Of a DNA stretch of 64,000 bases, positions 48,394 to 56,608 are shown piece by piece. A program made the position numbers and the translations under genes. Numbering within the stretch: the first letter of the stretch is position 1; every line of letters starts with the position of its first letter. The notes beneath the pieces are model-generated. The model was not told the origin of the DNA. It saw only the letters and a list, made by a program, of their open reading frames with translations, and ran no database searches. This DNA comes from Paenibacillus harenae (GTDB taxonomy: Bacteria; Bacillota; Bacilli; Paenibacillales; Paenibacillaceae): contig NZ_JAUSST010000005.1 of assembly GCF_030812415.1 (NCBI RefSeq), forward strand, positions 124,001 through 188,000, read 5' to 3'.

Positions 48394-49452
48394 ATGCTGA
48401 TGATACTGAGGACGATACTGTACGTTCTGCTTACGGTATCCGTTATGACGACATACGGCGTCCAGGACGAGAAGAATTCCGCTCGCGAAACGTTGGCCAA
48501 AACAACCGGTGAATACGACAATCCAATCATTAAGCAGCGGGCCGATCCGTGGGTGTATAAACATTCGGACGGTTACTATTACTTTAGCGGATCGGTTCCC
48601 GAGTACGATCGTATCGAGTTGCGTCGCGCGACGACCATTCAGGGGCTCGGCGAGGCGCAGCCCGCTGTTGTTTGGACCAAGCGGGAAAGCGGTCCGCTCA
48701 GCAAGAATATATGGGCGCCTGAAATCCATTTTATCGACGGAAAATGGTACATTTACTTTGCCGCCGCGCGAACCGACGCACCGTTCGATCACCGCATATA
48801 CGTACTGGAGAACGCTTCGGCGAACCCATTGGAAGGAACCTGGGTAGAGAAGGGAAGTATCCAGACGAAGTGGGAATCGTTCTCGATCGACGCGACTACC
48901 TTTGAGCATCGTGGAAAACGGTATTTAGTATGGGCGCAGAAAGATCCGGATATCTATGGCAATTCTAACCTGTATATTGCCGAGATGGAAAATCCATGGA
49001 CGATAAAAGGACCGCAAGTGATGCTGTCAAAGCCGGAATTTCCTTGGGAAACCATCGGGTTCTGGGTTAATGAAGGTCCGGCTGCGCTTAAGAGGAACGG
49101 CAAGATCTTCCTTACTTATTCGGCCAGCGCGACGGATGAAAACTATGCGATGGGCATGCTCACGGCCGATGAGTCGAGTCATTTATTGGATCCGGCTTCC
49201 TGGAGCAAATCAAAAAAACCCGTCTTCCGAAGCAACCCCGAAACGGGTCAATACGGACCGGGCCATAACAGCTTTACGGTAACAGAAGACGGCAAACGGG
49301 ATGTACTTGTCTACCATGCCCGCAATTACAAAGAAATTGTTGGCGATCCGTTGTATGATCCGAATCGGCATACGCGCGCCCAAGTCTTCACCTGGAAAAA
49401 GGACGGTACTCCGAATTTCGGAGTGCCCGTAGCGGATGCGAAGAAAGAGTAG
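48394..49452 (+). CDS. GH43-family glycoside hydrolase
   Basis: A 352-residue five-bladed beta-propeller hydrolase of family GH43 with a signal peptide (residues 1-25). The catalytic residues fall in I-K-Q-R-A-D-P-W (Asp base), S-I-D-A-T-T (middle Asp) and V-N-E-G-P-A (Glu acid). Other GH43 landmarks are W-A-P-E-I-H and W-Y-I-Y-F-A-A. It most likely releases arabinose or xylose from xylan side chains. ATG 48394 has AAGGTGG upstream; longer readings exist. It is in the glucuronoxylan locus, after the second binding protein. Confidence 0.85.
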   Translation: MLMILRTILYVLLTVSVMTTYGVQDEKNSARETLAKTTGEYDNPIIKQRADPWVYKHSDGYYYFSGSVPEYDRIELRRATTIQGLGEAQPAVVWTKRESGPLSKNIWAPEIHFIDGKWYIYFAAARTDAPFDHRIYVLENASANPLEGTWVEKGSIQTKWESFSIDATTFEHRGKRYLVWAQKDPDIYGNSNLYIAEMENPWTIKGPQVMLSKPEFPWETIGFWVNEGPAALKRNGKIFLTYSASATDENYAMGMLTADESSHLLDPASWSKSKKPVFRSNPETGQYGPGHNSFTVTEDGKRDVLVYHARNYKEIVGDPLYDPNRHTRAQVFTWKKDGTPNFGVPVADAKKE

Positions 49453-49667
49453 AAACGAATAAGTAAAATGACAGGGAAAAGCCACAGATCGACGGGTTGG
49501 AATTCGAAGTCTATGGCGGGCAGAAATGGTCTTAACTACGTTGAATTGTGGTTTGCGGTAAGGAAAATCTCCTAATCTGTTTGATAAGTACGAAACGTAT
49601 TGGAACGGGCTGAATGAGTTGCCAAGAGCATAAACTGTATCATCGCTCTAATAAGGGAAGTGGTGCC

Positions 49668-49832
49668 GTGCTGAACATCCGAATTGCCCACGATCAGGAT
49701 ACGCTTCGAAAGATTGCGGACGAACGACGTATTCCGGTCGGGGAGCTGCTTGCGCTTAATCCGCACATCCTCCTTCCCAATCAACGAATTGCCGGTTATC
49801 CGGTGTATTTTTACCTTCGTCGGCTGGTCTAG
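49668..49832 (+). CDS. Small LysM-domain protein
   Basis: A 54-residue protein: GTG 49668 follows AAGGGAAGTGG. It is one LysM module, I-R-I-A-H-D-Q-D-T-L-R-K-I-A followed by L-L-A-L-N-P-H-I, then P-V-Y-F-Y-L. LysM modules bind N-acetylglucosamine polymers, but no signal peptide is seen. In Paenibacillus such small LysM genes often precede a GMC oxidoreductase, and here a broken GMC gene follows 29 bp downstream. It may be a leftover partner of that enzyme. Confidence 0.65.
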   Translation: MLNIRIAHDQDTLRKIADERRIPVGELLALNPHILLPNQRIAGYPVYFYLRRLV

Positions 49833-49861
49833 ACCGATCGGTCGTCCGGCAACTGGGAGGA

Positions 49862-50622
49862 TTGCCGATTTGCCAAGCGGAACCTATTCAACCTCTGAAT
49901 AGCTGGTTTCCCCTCACCTCGCTCGAGGAAATGGCAAAACACGAATATGATGTGCTGATCGTCGGTACCGGGGCCGGAGGGGGAGGCGTCCTTTGGTGGC
50001 TGTGCGAGAAGTGGCAAAAGGAAATTAAACGGATCGGCATTATTGAACGGGGCGAACTGCTGCTGCCGTCGCATGCCCGCAATCTGCCGATGATGAATAC
50101 GGATCTGTTATGGAGATATTTCAATACCGTCTCAAGTCCGCTTCCCGGAGCGGAATCCGATTATTCGGGCGCAAGGCAGTTGTTTGCCTTCGGCGGGAGA
50201 ACGTTATTTTGGTTTGCGTTTGCTCTGCGAATGAATTTGTCCATTATGGAGAAATGGCCCATTCCGATCGAAGAGATGGCAAGTTACTACAATATTGCCG
50301 AACAAGCGATGAACGTTACCAGTACCTTTACCCAGGACTCCACATTTACGGAAATTTTGCTGGATCGACTTTGGCAAAACGGTTTTTCCGACGCAGACCA
50401 TATTCCCCTTGCGGCCGATCTGATGCCAAGTATTTATGGGCGGATTCACACCGATATATTCAACAGTTCCGTTTCGTTTCTTTCTACGGCTTTAAATCTT
50501 AGTCCGGCTTGTTTGTGGCTGACAACAGCGCTTTGCCTTTCATTGGCGCCGAACATCCGACATTAACGACGATTGCGCTTGCCATTCGGCTCGCGGATCA
50601 TATCGTTCAAATGCAGCGATAA
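49862..50622 (+). pseudogene. GMC-family oxidoreductase with internal deletion and frameshift
   Basis: The first 215 codons match GMC flavoenzymes: D-V-L-I-V-G-T-G-A-G-G-G-G is the FAD-binding site, then G-I-I-E-R-G-E and F-A-F-G-G-R-T-L-F-W. Similarity then stops and the frame changes. From about 50505 the next frame reads L-F-V-A-D-N-S-A-L-P-F-I-G and T-L-T-T-I-A-L-A-I-R, the conserved C-terminus of the same family. About 300 residues in between, including the catalytic His, are gone. The gene cannot be functional. It lies inside the xylan locus with a small LysM gene before it and a terminator after. Confidence 0.88.
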
Positions 50623-50647
50623 ATCGATGATAGGAAGATGGAATAAG

Positions 50648-50677
50648 AAGACCTCCGGCCACCGGAGGTCTTTTTTT
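50648..50677 (+). terminator. Terminator after the GMC pseudogene
   Basis: AAGACCTCCGG pairs with CCGGAGGTC around a short loop, followed by TTTTTTT. The 180 bp from here to the permease gene must hold its promoter. Confidence 0.88.
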
Positions 50678-50858
50678 GTTTTGAGTGTACAAGAAGAGAG
50701 AAATTGAACCTCTGTTTCGAGTTGTCACCCGTCATTTTCTTGTTATCGTACATGATTTGCGATAGTGAACATTGCTGGCGGATGGGCAAGGACGGTACAT
50801 TGATGGGGCAAGGACCGCATCGAAGCTAGGGCAAATTTTCGTAAGGATGTGATCATAC

Positions 50859-51794
50859 ATGGCAGCTCATGCGCACGACAATAGGGTAGATGACAGCCCG
50901 CTTTGGAAGCATGTCAAGAAGGAATGGAAGCTGTATTCGTTCCTTATCCTTCCGCTCATTTACTTCGCGATCTTCAAGTATGCGCCGATGATCGGCAACA
51001 TTATCGCCTTCCGCAAGTATAGGGGCGGACCTAATATTCTGGGCTCCGAATGGGTGGGGTTCCAGTACTTCCAAATGTTTATGAAGGACCCGACCTTCTG
51101 GCGGGCTTTCTTCAATGATTTAACGTTAAGCGTTAGTTATCTGGTGGTCAAATTTCCGCTCGTCTTGATTTTCGCGTTGTTATTGAACGAAATACGGTGG
51201 ATGAAGTGGAAAAAATTCGTGCAAACCGTTTCGTACCTGCCTCATTTTATATCCATGGTTATTGTGGCAGGGATGGTCAAGGAAATGGTTTCATTAAGCG
51301 GGCCGATTAACGCCTTCTTGGGATGGCTCGGGTATGAGTCTATCGGATTCATCTCTTTGCCGGAATGGTTCTCTTCCATATACGTCACTTCGGGCGTCTG
51401 GCAGAGCCTCGGCTGGGGAACGATTCTGTATTTGGCGGCGATGACGGCGATTAATACGGAATTGTATGAAGCCGCGCGAATCGATGGAGCAAGCCGGTTC
51501 CGTCTCGCCCTGCATGTCACGATTCCGGGCATCTTGCCGACTGTAATGGTGCTCTTGATCTTGGATATCGGCAGCATTCTGGGCTCGAATTTCGAGAAAA
51601 TCCTGCTCTTATACAATCCATTGACCTATGAAACGGCCGATGTCATCTCCACTTACGTGTACCGGATGGGTATCACCGGCGGCAACTTCAGTTACGCGAC
51701 GGCGGTCGGTTTGTTCGAAGGCATTATCGGTCTTATTTTAGTAACCATTGCGAATGAAATATCCAAACGCACGACGAAATCGAGTCTATGGTAG
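50859..51794 (+). CDS. Carbohydrate ABC transporter permease, LplB-like
   Basis: A 311-residue permease with six helices. The coupling motif is E-A-A-R-I-D-G-A-S-R-F-R near residue 205. The start (K-E-W-K-L-Y-S-F-L-I-L-P-L-I-Y-F) and the F-R-K-Y-R-G-G loop are typical of LplB/YteP proteins for oligosaccharides of the aldouronate type. AAGGATGTG precedes ATG 50859. It pairs with the YtcP-like gene 15 bp downstream and the binding protein after that. No ATPase gene is present; such systems use a shared MsmX-type ATPase. Confidence 0.9.
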   Translation: MAAHAHDNRVDDSPLWKHVKKEWKLYSFLILPLIYFAIFKYAPMIGNIIAFRKYRGGPNILGSEWVGFQYFQMFMKDPTFWRAFFNDLTLSVSYLVVKFPLVLIFALLLNEIRWMKWKKFVQTVSYLPHFISMVIVAGMVKEMVSLSGPINAFLGWLGYESIGFISLPEWFSSIYVTSGVWQSLGWGTILYLAAMTAINTELYEAARIDGASRFRLALHVTIPGILPTVMVLLILDIGSILGSNFEKILLLYNPLTYETADVISTYVYRMGITGGNFSYATAVGLFEGIIGLILVTIANEISKRTTKSSLW

Positions 51795-51809
51795 AAAGGA
51801 GACTTCTTT

Positions 51810-52685
51810 ATGAAGCAGCGGGCATGGTCCTTTAACGGTTTCAATGTTGTAAACGGATTCATTATGGTTGTGGTCGTTCTCTTCACCTTATACCCGTTCA
51901 TCTATCTCGTGGCGCAGTCCTTCAGCTCGGAAGCCGCCATTTATGCCGGGAAGGTCAGCGTATTCCCGGTAGAGTTTACGACCAAAACGTACGAGGTCAT
52001 TCTGAGCAAGCCTGACTTCTTCCGCTATTATGGCAATACGATTCTGTACTCCGTGCTTGGCACATTCATCGCGGTGAGCGCGACGGCCGTGATGTCTTAT
52101 CCGCTTTCCAAAGCGAAGCTGCGCCTGAACAAGTTTTTCATCCCGTTCGTTCTGTTCACGATGTATTTCGGCGGCGGCCTTATCCCGAACTATATTTTGG
52201 TCGCCAAAACCTTAGGCATGAGGGATACGATTTGGGCGATCGTCATCCCGGGGGCGATCAGCGCGTTTAATGTCATCTTGATGAAGACGTTTTTCGCTAA
52301 CCTGCCGAACGAGCTGGAGGAAGCAGGCCGCGTCGACGGTCTGGGCGTATTCGGGATTTTCATGAAAATCACGCTTCCTCTGTCGAAACCGATTCTGGCA
52401 ACGATTACGTTGTTTGTCATCGTCGGCATGTGGAACAACTGGTTCGGGCCTTCGCTCTTCTTGCAGACGAAGGAGAAGTGGCCGATCGCTTTGTATCTGA
52501 AGCAAATTATCGACAACGCGGTCAGTCCGACCGAGATCGGGGCTACGTCCGAGCAGACGAGCCAAATCGCGGCAAGCGTCAAGTCCACCGCCATGGTGCT
52601 TACATCGCTTCCGATCATATGCGTGTATCCTTTCGTGCAAAGGTATTTCGTGCAGGGCATGATGATCGGGGCCGTTAAGGGGTAA
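51810..52685 (+). CDS. Carbohydrate ABC transporter permease, YtcP-like
   Basis: A 291-residue permease with six helices and the coupling motif E-E-A-G-R-V-D-G-L-G-V-F near residue 170. The start (F-I-M-V-V-V-V-L-F-T-L-Y-P-F-I-Y) and the L-I-P-N-Y-I-L region are characteristic of the YtcP subgroup. GAAAGGAG precedes ATG 51810. It forms a heterodimer with the LplB-like protein and is followed by the binding lipoprotein gene. In Paenibacillus such pairs import aldouronates released from glucuronoxylan. Confidence 0.9.
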   Translation: MKQRAWSFNGFNVVNGFIMVVVVLFTLYPFIYLVAQSFSSEAAIYAGKVSVFPVEFTTKTYEVILSKPDFFRYYGNTILYSVLGTFIAVSATAVMSYPLSKAKLRLNKFFIPFVLFTMYFGGGLIPNYILVAKTLGMRDTIWAIVIPGAISAFNVILMKTFFANLPNELEEAGRVDGLGVFGIFMKITLPLSKPILATITLFVIVGMWNNWFGPSLFLQTKEKWPIALYLKQIIDNAVSPTEIGATSEQTSQIAASVKSTAMVLTSLPIICVYPFVQRYFVQGMMIGAVKG

Positions 52686-52765
52686 TCGATATATTCGGCA
52701 GGCTTTGGCCTCCGCCGTTTATATATAAAATCAACAAGCTTTAACCAATAAAGGGAGGCAGAGCT

Positions 52766-54439
52766 ATGAACAGATTCAGTAAAGCGGCTTTATCGGTAAT
52801 GCTGGTGTCGGCGCTCGCTGTAACGGCAGCGTGCAGCTCATCGGGGAACGAGAACGCTCCGAACAAAGGAACGAACGCTCCGGCGACTACGAACGGAGGA
52901 GCGGACAATCCCGCCGATTACGTCTTTGGCGAAGGCCAGACCTTCAAATCCAATGAGCCGATCTCTTACTCCATGATGTACAGCGACCATGAGAATTACC
53001 CTTATAAAGAGGAGTGGAGATTCTGGAGCGCCGTTAAAGAAAAAACGAACGTAAGCTTCGAACTGGCTACTACGGCAAGAACCGAATACGAAAATCAAAA
53101 ATCGCTGCTCGTGAACAGCGGCGACGCTCCTTTCATTATTCCTAAAACGTACGATGAGTCGGCGTTCGTCGCAACGGGCCAAATCGTGGCCGTCAGCGAT
53201 TGGGTGCAATATATGCCGAACTACATGAAGGCCGTCAAGGATTGGGGAATGGAAGAAGACCTGAAAGCCAAGATGAAGGAAGACGGCAAATATTACGTGC
53301 TTCCAGGGATGTGGGAAGTCGCCGGCGGCGGATATTCGTACATTATTCGCAAGGACGTATTCGAGGCTGCGGGCGTAGACGTTCTCGGCCAAGAAGCAAA
53401 ATGGACGTACGAGGATTTCTATGAAGCCTTAAAGAAGGTTAAAGAGCATACGGGAGCGAAGTATGTGTTCTCCGACCAGTTCCAAGGCAATGCCACGCTT
53501 AACATTGCGGCCGTTCAATACGGCGTAACGGGCGGCTGGGGCGTGTCGAACGGTCTGACCTTCGATCACGAGAAGCAGCAGTTCCAGTTCGCCGACACAT
53601 CGGAAGATTTCAAGAATTACTTGACGTACTTCAACAAGCTTGTGAAAGACGGCATTATGGATCCGGAGTCGTTCACGCAAGAAGACGATGCCGCGCGCGC
53701 CAAGTTCTTCAAGGGCGACAGCAATGTCATTAGCGGCAACTATCAACAACTGGCCGATTTCAAATCCAAGATGCAGGATCCGAACAGCGAGCTGTACATG
53801 ATCGTCCAACCGGGCGGACCAAAAGGCATGCAGCAGGTAGAGACGTCCAGACTTGAGAACGGTGTTATGATCAGCAAGAACGCGCTCGACAAGCTAGGAG
53901 AAGAAGGTTTTATCAAGATGCTTCGTTTCATCGACTGGCTCTGGTATTCGGACGAAGGCCAAACGCTCAGCCTGTGGGGCGTAGAAGGCGAAACGTATAC
54001 GAAGGACGCGGAAGGCAACATCGTGCTTAATAAGGATATTTATTACAACGGCATGAACGAAGGCGCTACGAAGCAGCTCAATGTTGATTACGGATTTGCA
54101 AACGGGATGTTCGCTTATGGCGGTAAAACCGACCTGAAGACGTCCAAGATGACGGAGGGCGAGAAGGATTACTTTAACCGTATTCTGACCACCCGCGAGC
54201 CGCGTAAGCTTGCGCCGCCGATTATGGGCACGGCGGAGGAGACCGAGCAGATGAACTTGATCATGACGCCTCTTATCGATTATATCAAGACAATGACTTT
54301 GAAGTTTGTCACGGGTCAAGAAAGCCTGGATAACTTCGATAAATTCAAGGCTCAGGCGGAAGCGAACGGCAGCGAGCGCTATACGAAGCAGGCCAACGAA
54401 ATTTTCCAGAAGACGAAGGGCTTGCTGGGATATGAATAA
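52766..54439 (+). CDS. Extracellular solute-binding lipoprotein (aldouronate-type ABC)
   Basis: A 557-residue LplA/LipO-like lipoprotein. The signal peptide ends in lipobox V-T-A-A-C near residue 23, with an Asn/Thr/Gly linker. The mature fold includes Y-I-I-R-K-D-V-F-E-A-A-G near 193 and W-L-W-Y-S-D-E-G-Q near 395. GGGAGG precedes ATG 52766. It completes the LplB/YtcP importer just upstream; a 12-bp hairpin after its stop probably keeps its mRNA more abundant than that of aguA. The ligand is most likely a methylglucuronoxylo-oligosaccharide. Confidence 0.9.
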   Translation: MNRFSKAALSVMLVSALAVTAACSSSGNENAPNKGTNAPATTNGGADNPADYVFGEGQTFKSNEPISYSMMYSDHENYPYKEEWRFWSAVKEKTNVSFELATTARTEYENQKSLLVNSGDAPFIIPKTYDESAFVATGQIVAVSDWVQYMPNYMKAVKDWGMEEDLKAKMKEDGKYYVLPGMWEVAGGGYSYIIRKDVFEAAGVDVLGQEAKWTYEDFYEALKKVKEHTGAKYVFSDQFQGNATLNIAAVQYGVTGGWGVSNGLTFDHEKQQFQFADTSEDFKNYLTYFNKLVKDGIMDPESFTQEDDAARAKFFKGDSNVISGNYQQLADFKSKMQDPNSELYMIVQPGGPKGMQQVETSRLENGVMISKNALDKLGEEGFIKMLRFIDWLWYSDEGQTLSLWGVEGETYTKDAEGNIVLNKDIYYNGMNEGATKQLNVDYGFANGMFAYGGKTDLKTSKMTEGEKDYFNRILTTREPRKLAPPIMGTAEETEQMNLIMTPLIDYIKTMTLKFVTGQESLDNFDKFKAQAEANGSERYTKQANEIFQKTKGLLGYE

Positions 54440-54454
54440 GATTTGATTAACGGG

Positions 54455-54497
54455 GCCTGGCGCATGCTGTTCCAATGGATCATGCACCAGGCTCTTT
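54455..54497 (+). terminator. Intra-operon hairpin between binding protein and aguA
   Basis: GCCTGGCGCATG (54455-54466) pairs with CATGCACCAGGC (54481-54492) with one mismatch, followed by TCTTTATC. It probably attenuates transcription or protects the upstream mRNA end. Confidence 0.65.
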
Positions 54498-54520
54498 ATC
54501 CATGATTTGAAGGGGTGACT

Positions 54521-56572
54521 ATGATGAATGCGCAGGATAAAATTGGTTACGATGCGTGGCTTCGTTACGCATCCATCGAGAGCGGCGAGCTAAGGGAAGA
54601 GTACCGTGCTTGTTGCTCGGTCATCGTCATCGCCGAGCAGACGAAGTTGCTGCATACGGCCGCCAGGGAGCTGGCGGAAGCGGTAGGGGCCATGACCGGC
54701 CATAAGCCAGAGGTCACTTCGTTTCGAGACCGTCAGGTGCCAAGCGTAATGATCGGCATTAAAGGCAAAGGAGACACGGATGGACTAGGCGACGAGGGAT
54801 ACACGCTCCAAACGTTAGAAGGCGGGCAGGAAGAAGCCGAGTGCATCGCCATTATCGGGGTATCGGACCGAGGGGCGTTATACGGGGCGTTCCACCTGAT
54901 ACGGCTCATGCAGATGGGAGAGCCAATCAACAGGCTGCAAGTGAAGGAAAGTCCAGCTAATGGACTGCGTATAATCAATCAATGGGACAACATGGACGGG
55001 TCGATTGAACGCGGGTATGCGGGCAAGTCGATCTTTTACGATAGCGGCGGTTTCGTGAAGGACTTCACGCGAATCCGGGATTACGCGCGGCTGCTGGCCT
55101 CCACCGGGATTAATGCGATCTCGATCAATAATGTCAACGTTCATCGCGAGGAGACCAAACTAATAACCGCGGAGTATGAGCGGACGTTATCGAAGGTTGC
55201 GGACGTTTTTGGCGCGTATGGCATTAAGCTGTTCCTTAGCATTAATTTCGCAAGCCCGATCGCGATTGGCGGTCTGCAAACGGCCGATCCGCTGGATCCG
55301 GAGGTGAGAAAATGGTGGGCGGAGCGGGCGGAGGATCTCTACCGGGCGATCCCCGATTTCGGCGGTTTCCTCGTGAAGGCCGACTCCGAATTTCGTCCGG
55401 GTCCGTTCACGTACGGACGGGATCATGCCGACGGGGCGAACCTGCTGGCGGAGGCGCTTGCCCCGCACGGGGGATTGGTCATTTGGCGCTGCTTCGTCTA
55501 CAACTGTCTGCAGGACTGGCGCGATCGTTCGACGGATCGCGCGAAGGCGGCTTACGACCATTTTACGCCGCTCGACGGACGCTTCGCGGACAACGTCATC
55601 CTGCAGATCAAGAACGGACCGATGGATTTTCAAGTTCGCGAGCCGGTATCGCCCCTGTTCGGGGGATTAAGCCACACCAACCAAGTGCTGGAGCTGCAAA
55701 TCACGCAAGAATATACAGGGCAGCAAAAGCATGTCTGTTACCTGGTGCCTCAGTGGAAAGAGGTGCTTGATTTCGATACGTTTGCCGCAGGCCAAGGCTC
55801 CACCGTCGACAAGATCGCGAGCGGCGCCTTGTACAATCGTCCGTACGGAGGACTTGCGGCGGTATCGAATATCGGGGACGACGCTTATTGGACCGGTCAT
55901 CCGCTCGCTCAGGCGAATCTGTACGGTTACGGGCGCTTGGCATGGAATCCGGCGTTATCCGCGGAGCAAATCACGGCTGAATGGATTCGGCTTAGTCTGG
56001 GCTGTGATCCGGTGACCGAGGACGTCGTTTCCAACATTTTGCTGAAGTCTTGGGGCATCTATGAGAGCTATACTTCTCCGCTCGGCGTTGGCTGGATGGT
56101 CAATCCGAACCATCATTACGGTCCGAACGTGGACGGTTATGAGTACTCCAAGTGGGGGACATACCACTTCGCCGATCACCAAGGCATCGGGGTCGATCGA
56201 ACCATCGGGACGGGGACCGGATACGCCGGACAATACCACACGCAGCCAAGCGAGATCTACGATTCGCTGGAGCGTTGCCCCGATGAGCTGCTGCTGTTCT
56301 TCCATCATGTCCCTTACACGCATGTACTGCAGAGCGGGAAGACGGTGATCCAGCATATTTACGATACGCACTTCGATGGCGCGGATGCGGCCGCTGGTTT
56401 GTCGGCGGCTTGGCAGACGCTCAGAGGCAAGATCGACAATGCGTATTTCGAGCTAGTCGCTTCGCGCCTCACCGAGCAAAGCGAGCATGCCAAGGAATGG
56501 CGGGACGTTATCAATACGTATTTCTACCGGAAGTCGGGAATCGACGATCGGCAAGGTCGTCTGATCTATTGA
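54521..56572 (+). CDS. aguA: Alpha-glucuronidase, GH67
   Basis: A 683-residue intracellular GH67 alpha-glucuronidase, which removes 4-O-methyl-glucuronic acid from the non-reducing end of aldouronates. The catalytic acid lies in K-A-D-S-E-F-R-P-G-P near residue 288, and the paired base residues in N-G-P-M-D-F-Q-V-R-E-P near 370-380. The C-terminal H-H-Y-G-P-N-V-D-G-Y-E-Y region is typical. The length is normal and no signal peptide is present. AAGGGG precedes two adjacent ATG codons (54521 and 54524). It acts on substrates brought in by the permeases upstream. Confidence 0.93.
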   Translation: MMNAQDKIGYDAWLRYASIESGELREEYRACCSVIVIAEQTKLLHTAARELAEAVGAMTGHKPEVTSFRDRQVPSVMIGIKGKGDTDGLGDEGYTLQTLEGGQEEAECIAIIGVSDRGALYGAFHLIRLMQMGEPINRLQVKESPANGLRIINQWDNMDGSIERGYAGKSIFYDSGGFVKDFTRIRDYARLLASTGINAISINNVNVHREETKLITAEYERTLSKVADVFGAYGIKLFLSINFASPIAIGGLQTADPLDPEVRKWWAERAEDLYRAIPDFGGFLVKADSEFRPGPFTYGRDHADGANLLAEALAPHGGLVIWRCFVYNCLQDWRDRSTDRAKAAYDHFTPLDGRFADNVILQIKNGPMDFQVREPVSPLFGGLSHTNQVLELQITQEYTGQQKHVCYLVPQWKEVLDFDTFAAGQGSTVDKIASGALYNRPYGGLAAVSNIGDDAYWTGHPLAQANLYGYGRLAWNPALSAEQITAEWIRLSLGCDPVTEDVVSNILLKSWGIYESYTSPLGVGWMVNPNHHYGPNVDGYEYSKWGTYHFADHQGIGVDRTIGTGTGYAGQYHTQPSEIYDSLERCPDELLLFFHHVPYTHVLQSGKTVIQHIYDTHFDGADAAAGLSAAWQTLRGKIDNAYFELVASRLTEQSEHAKEWRDVINTYFYRKSGIDDRQGRLIY

Positions 56573-56608
56573 ATTCAGATTGATAGGAAAGCGAGCGATC
56601 TCATCGAT

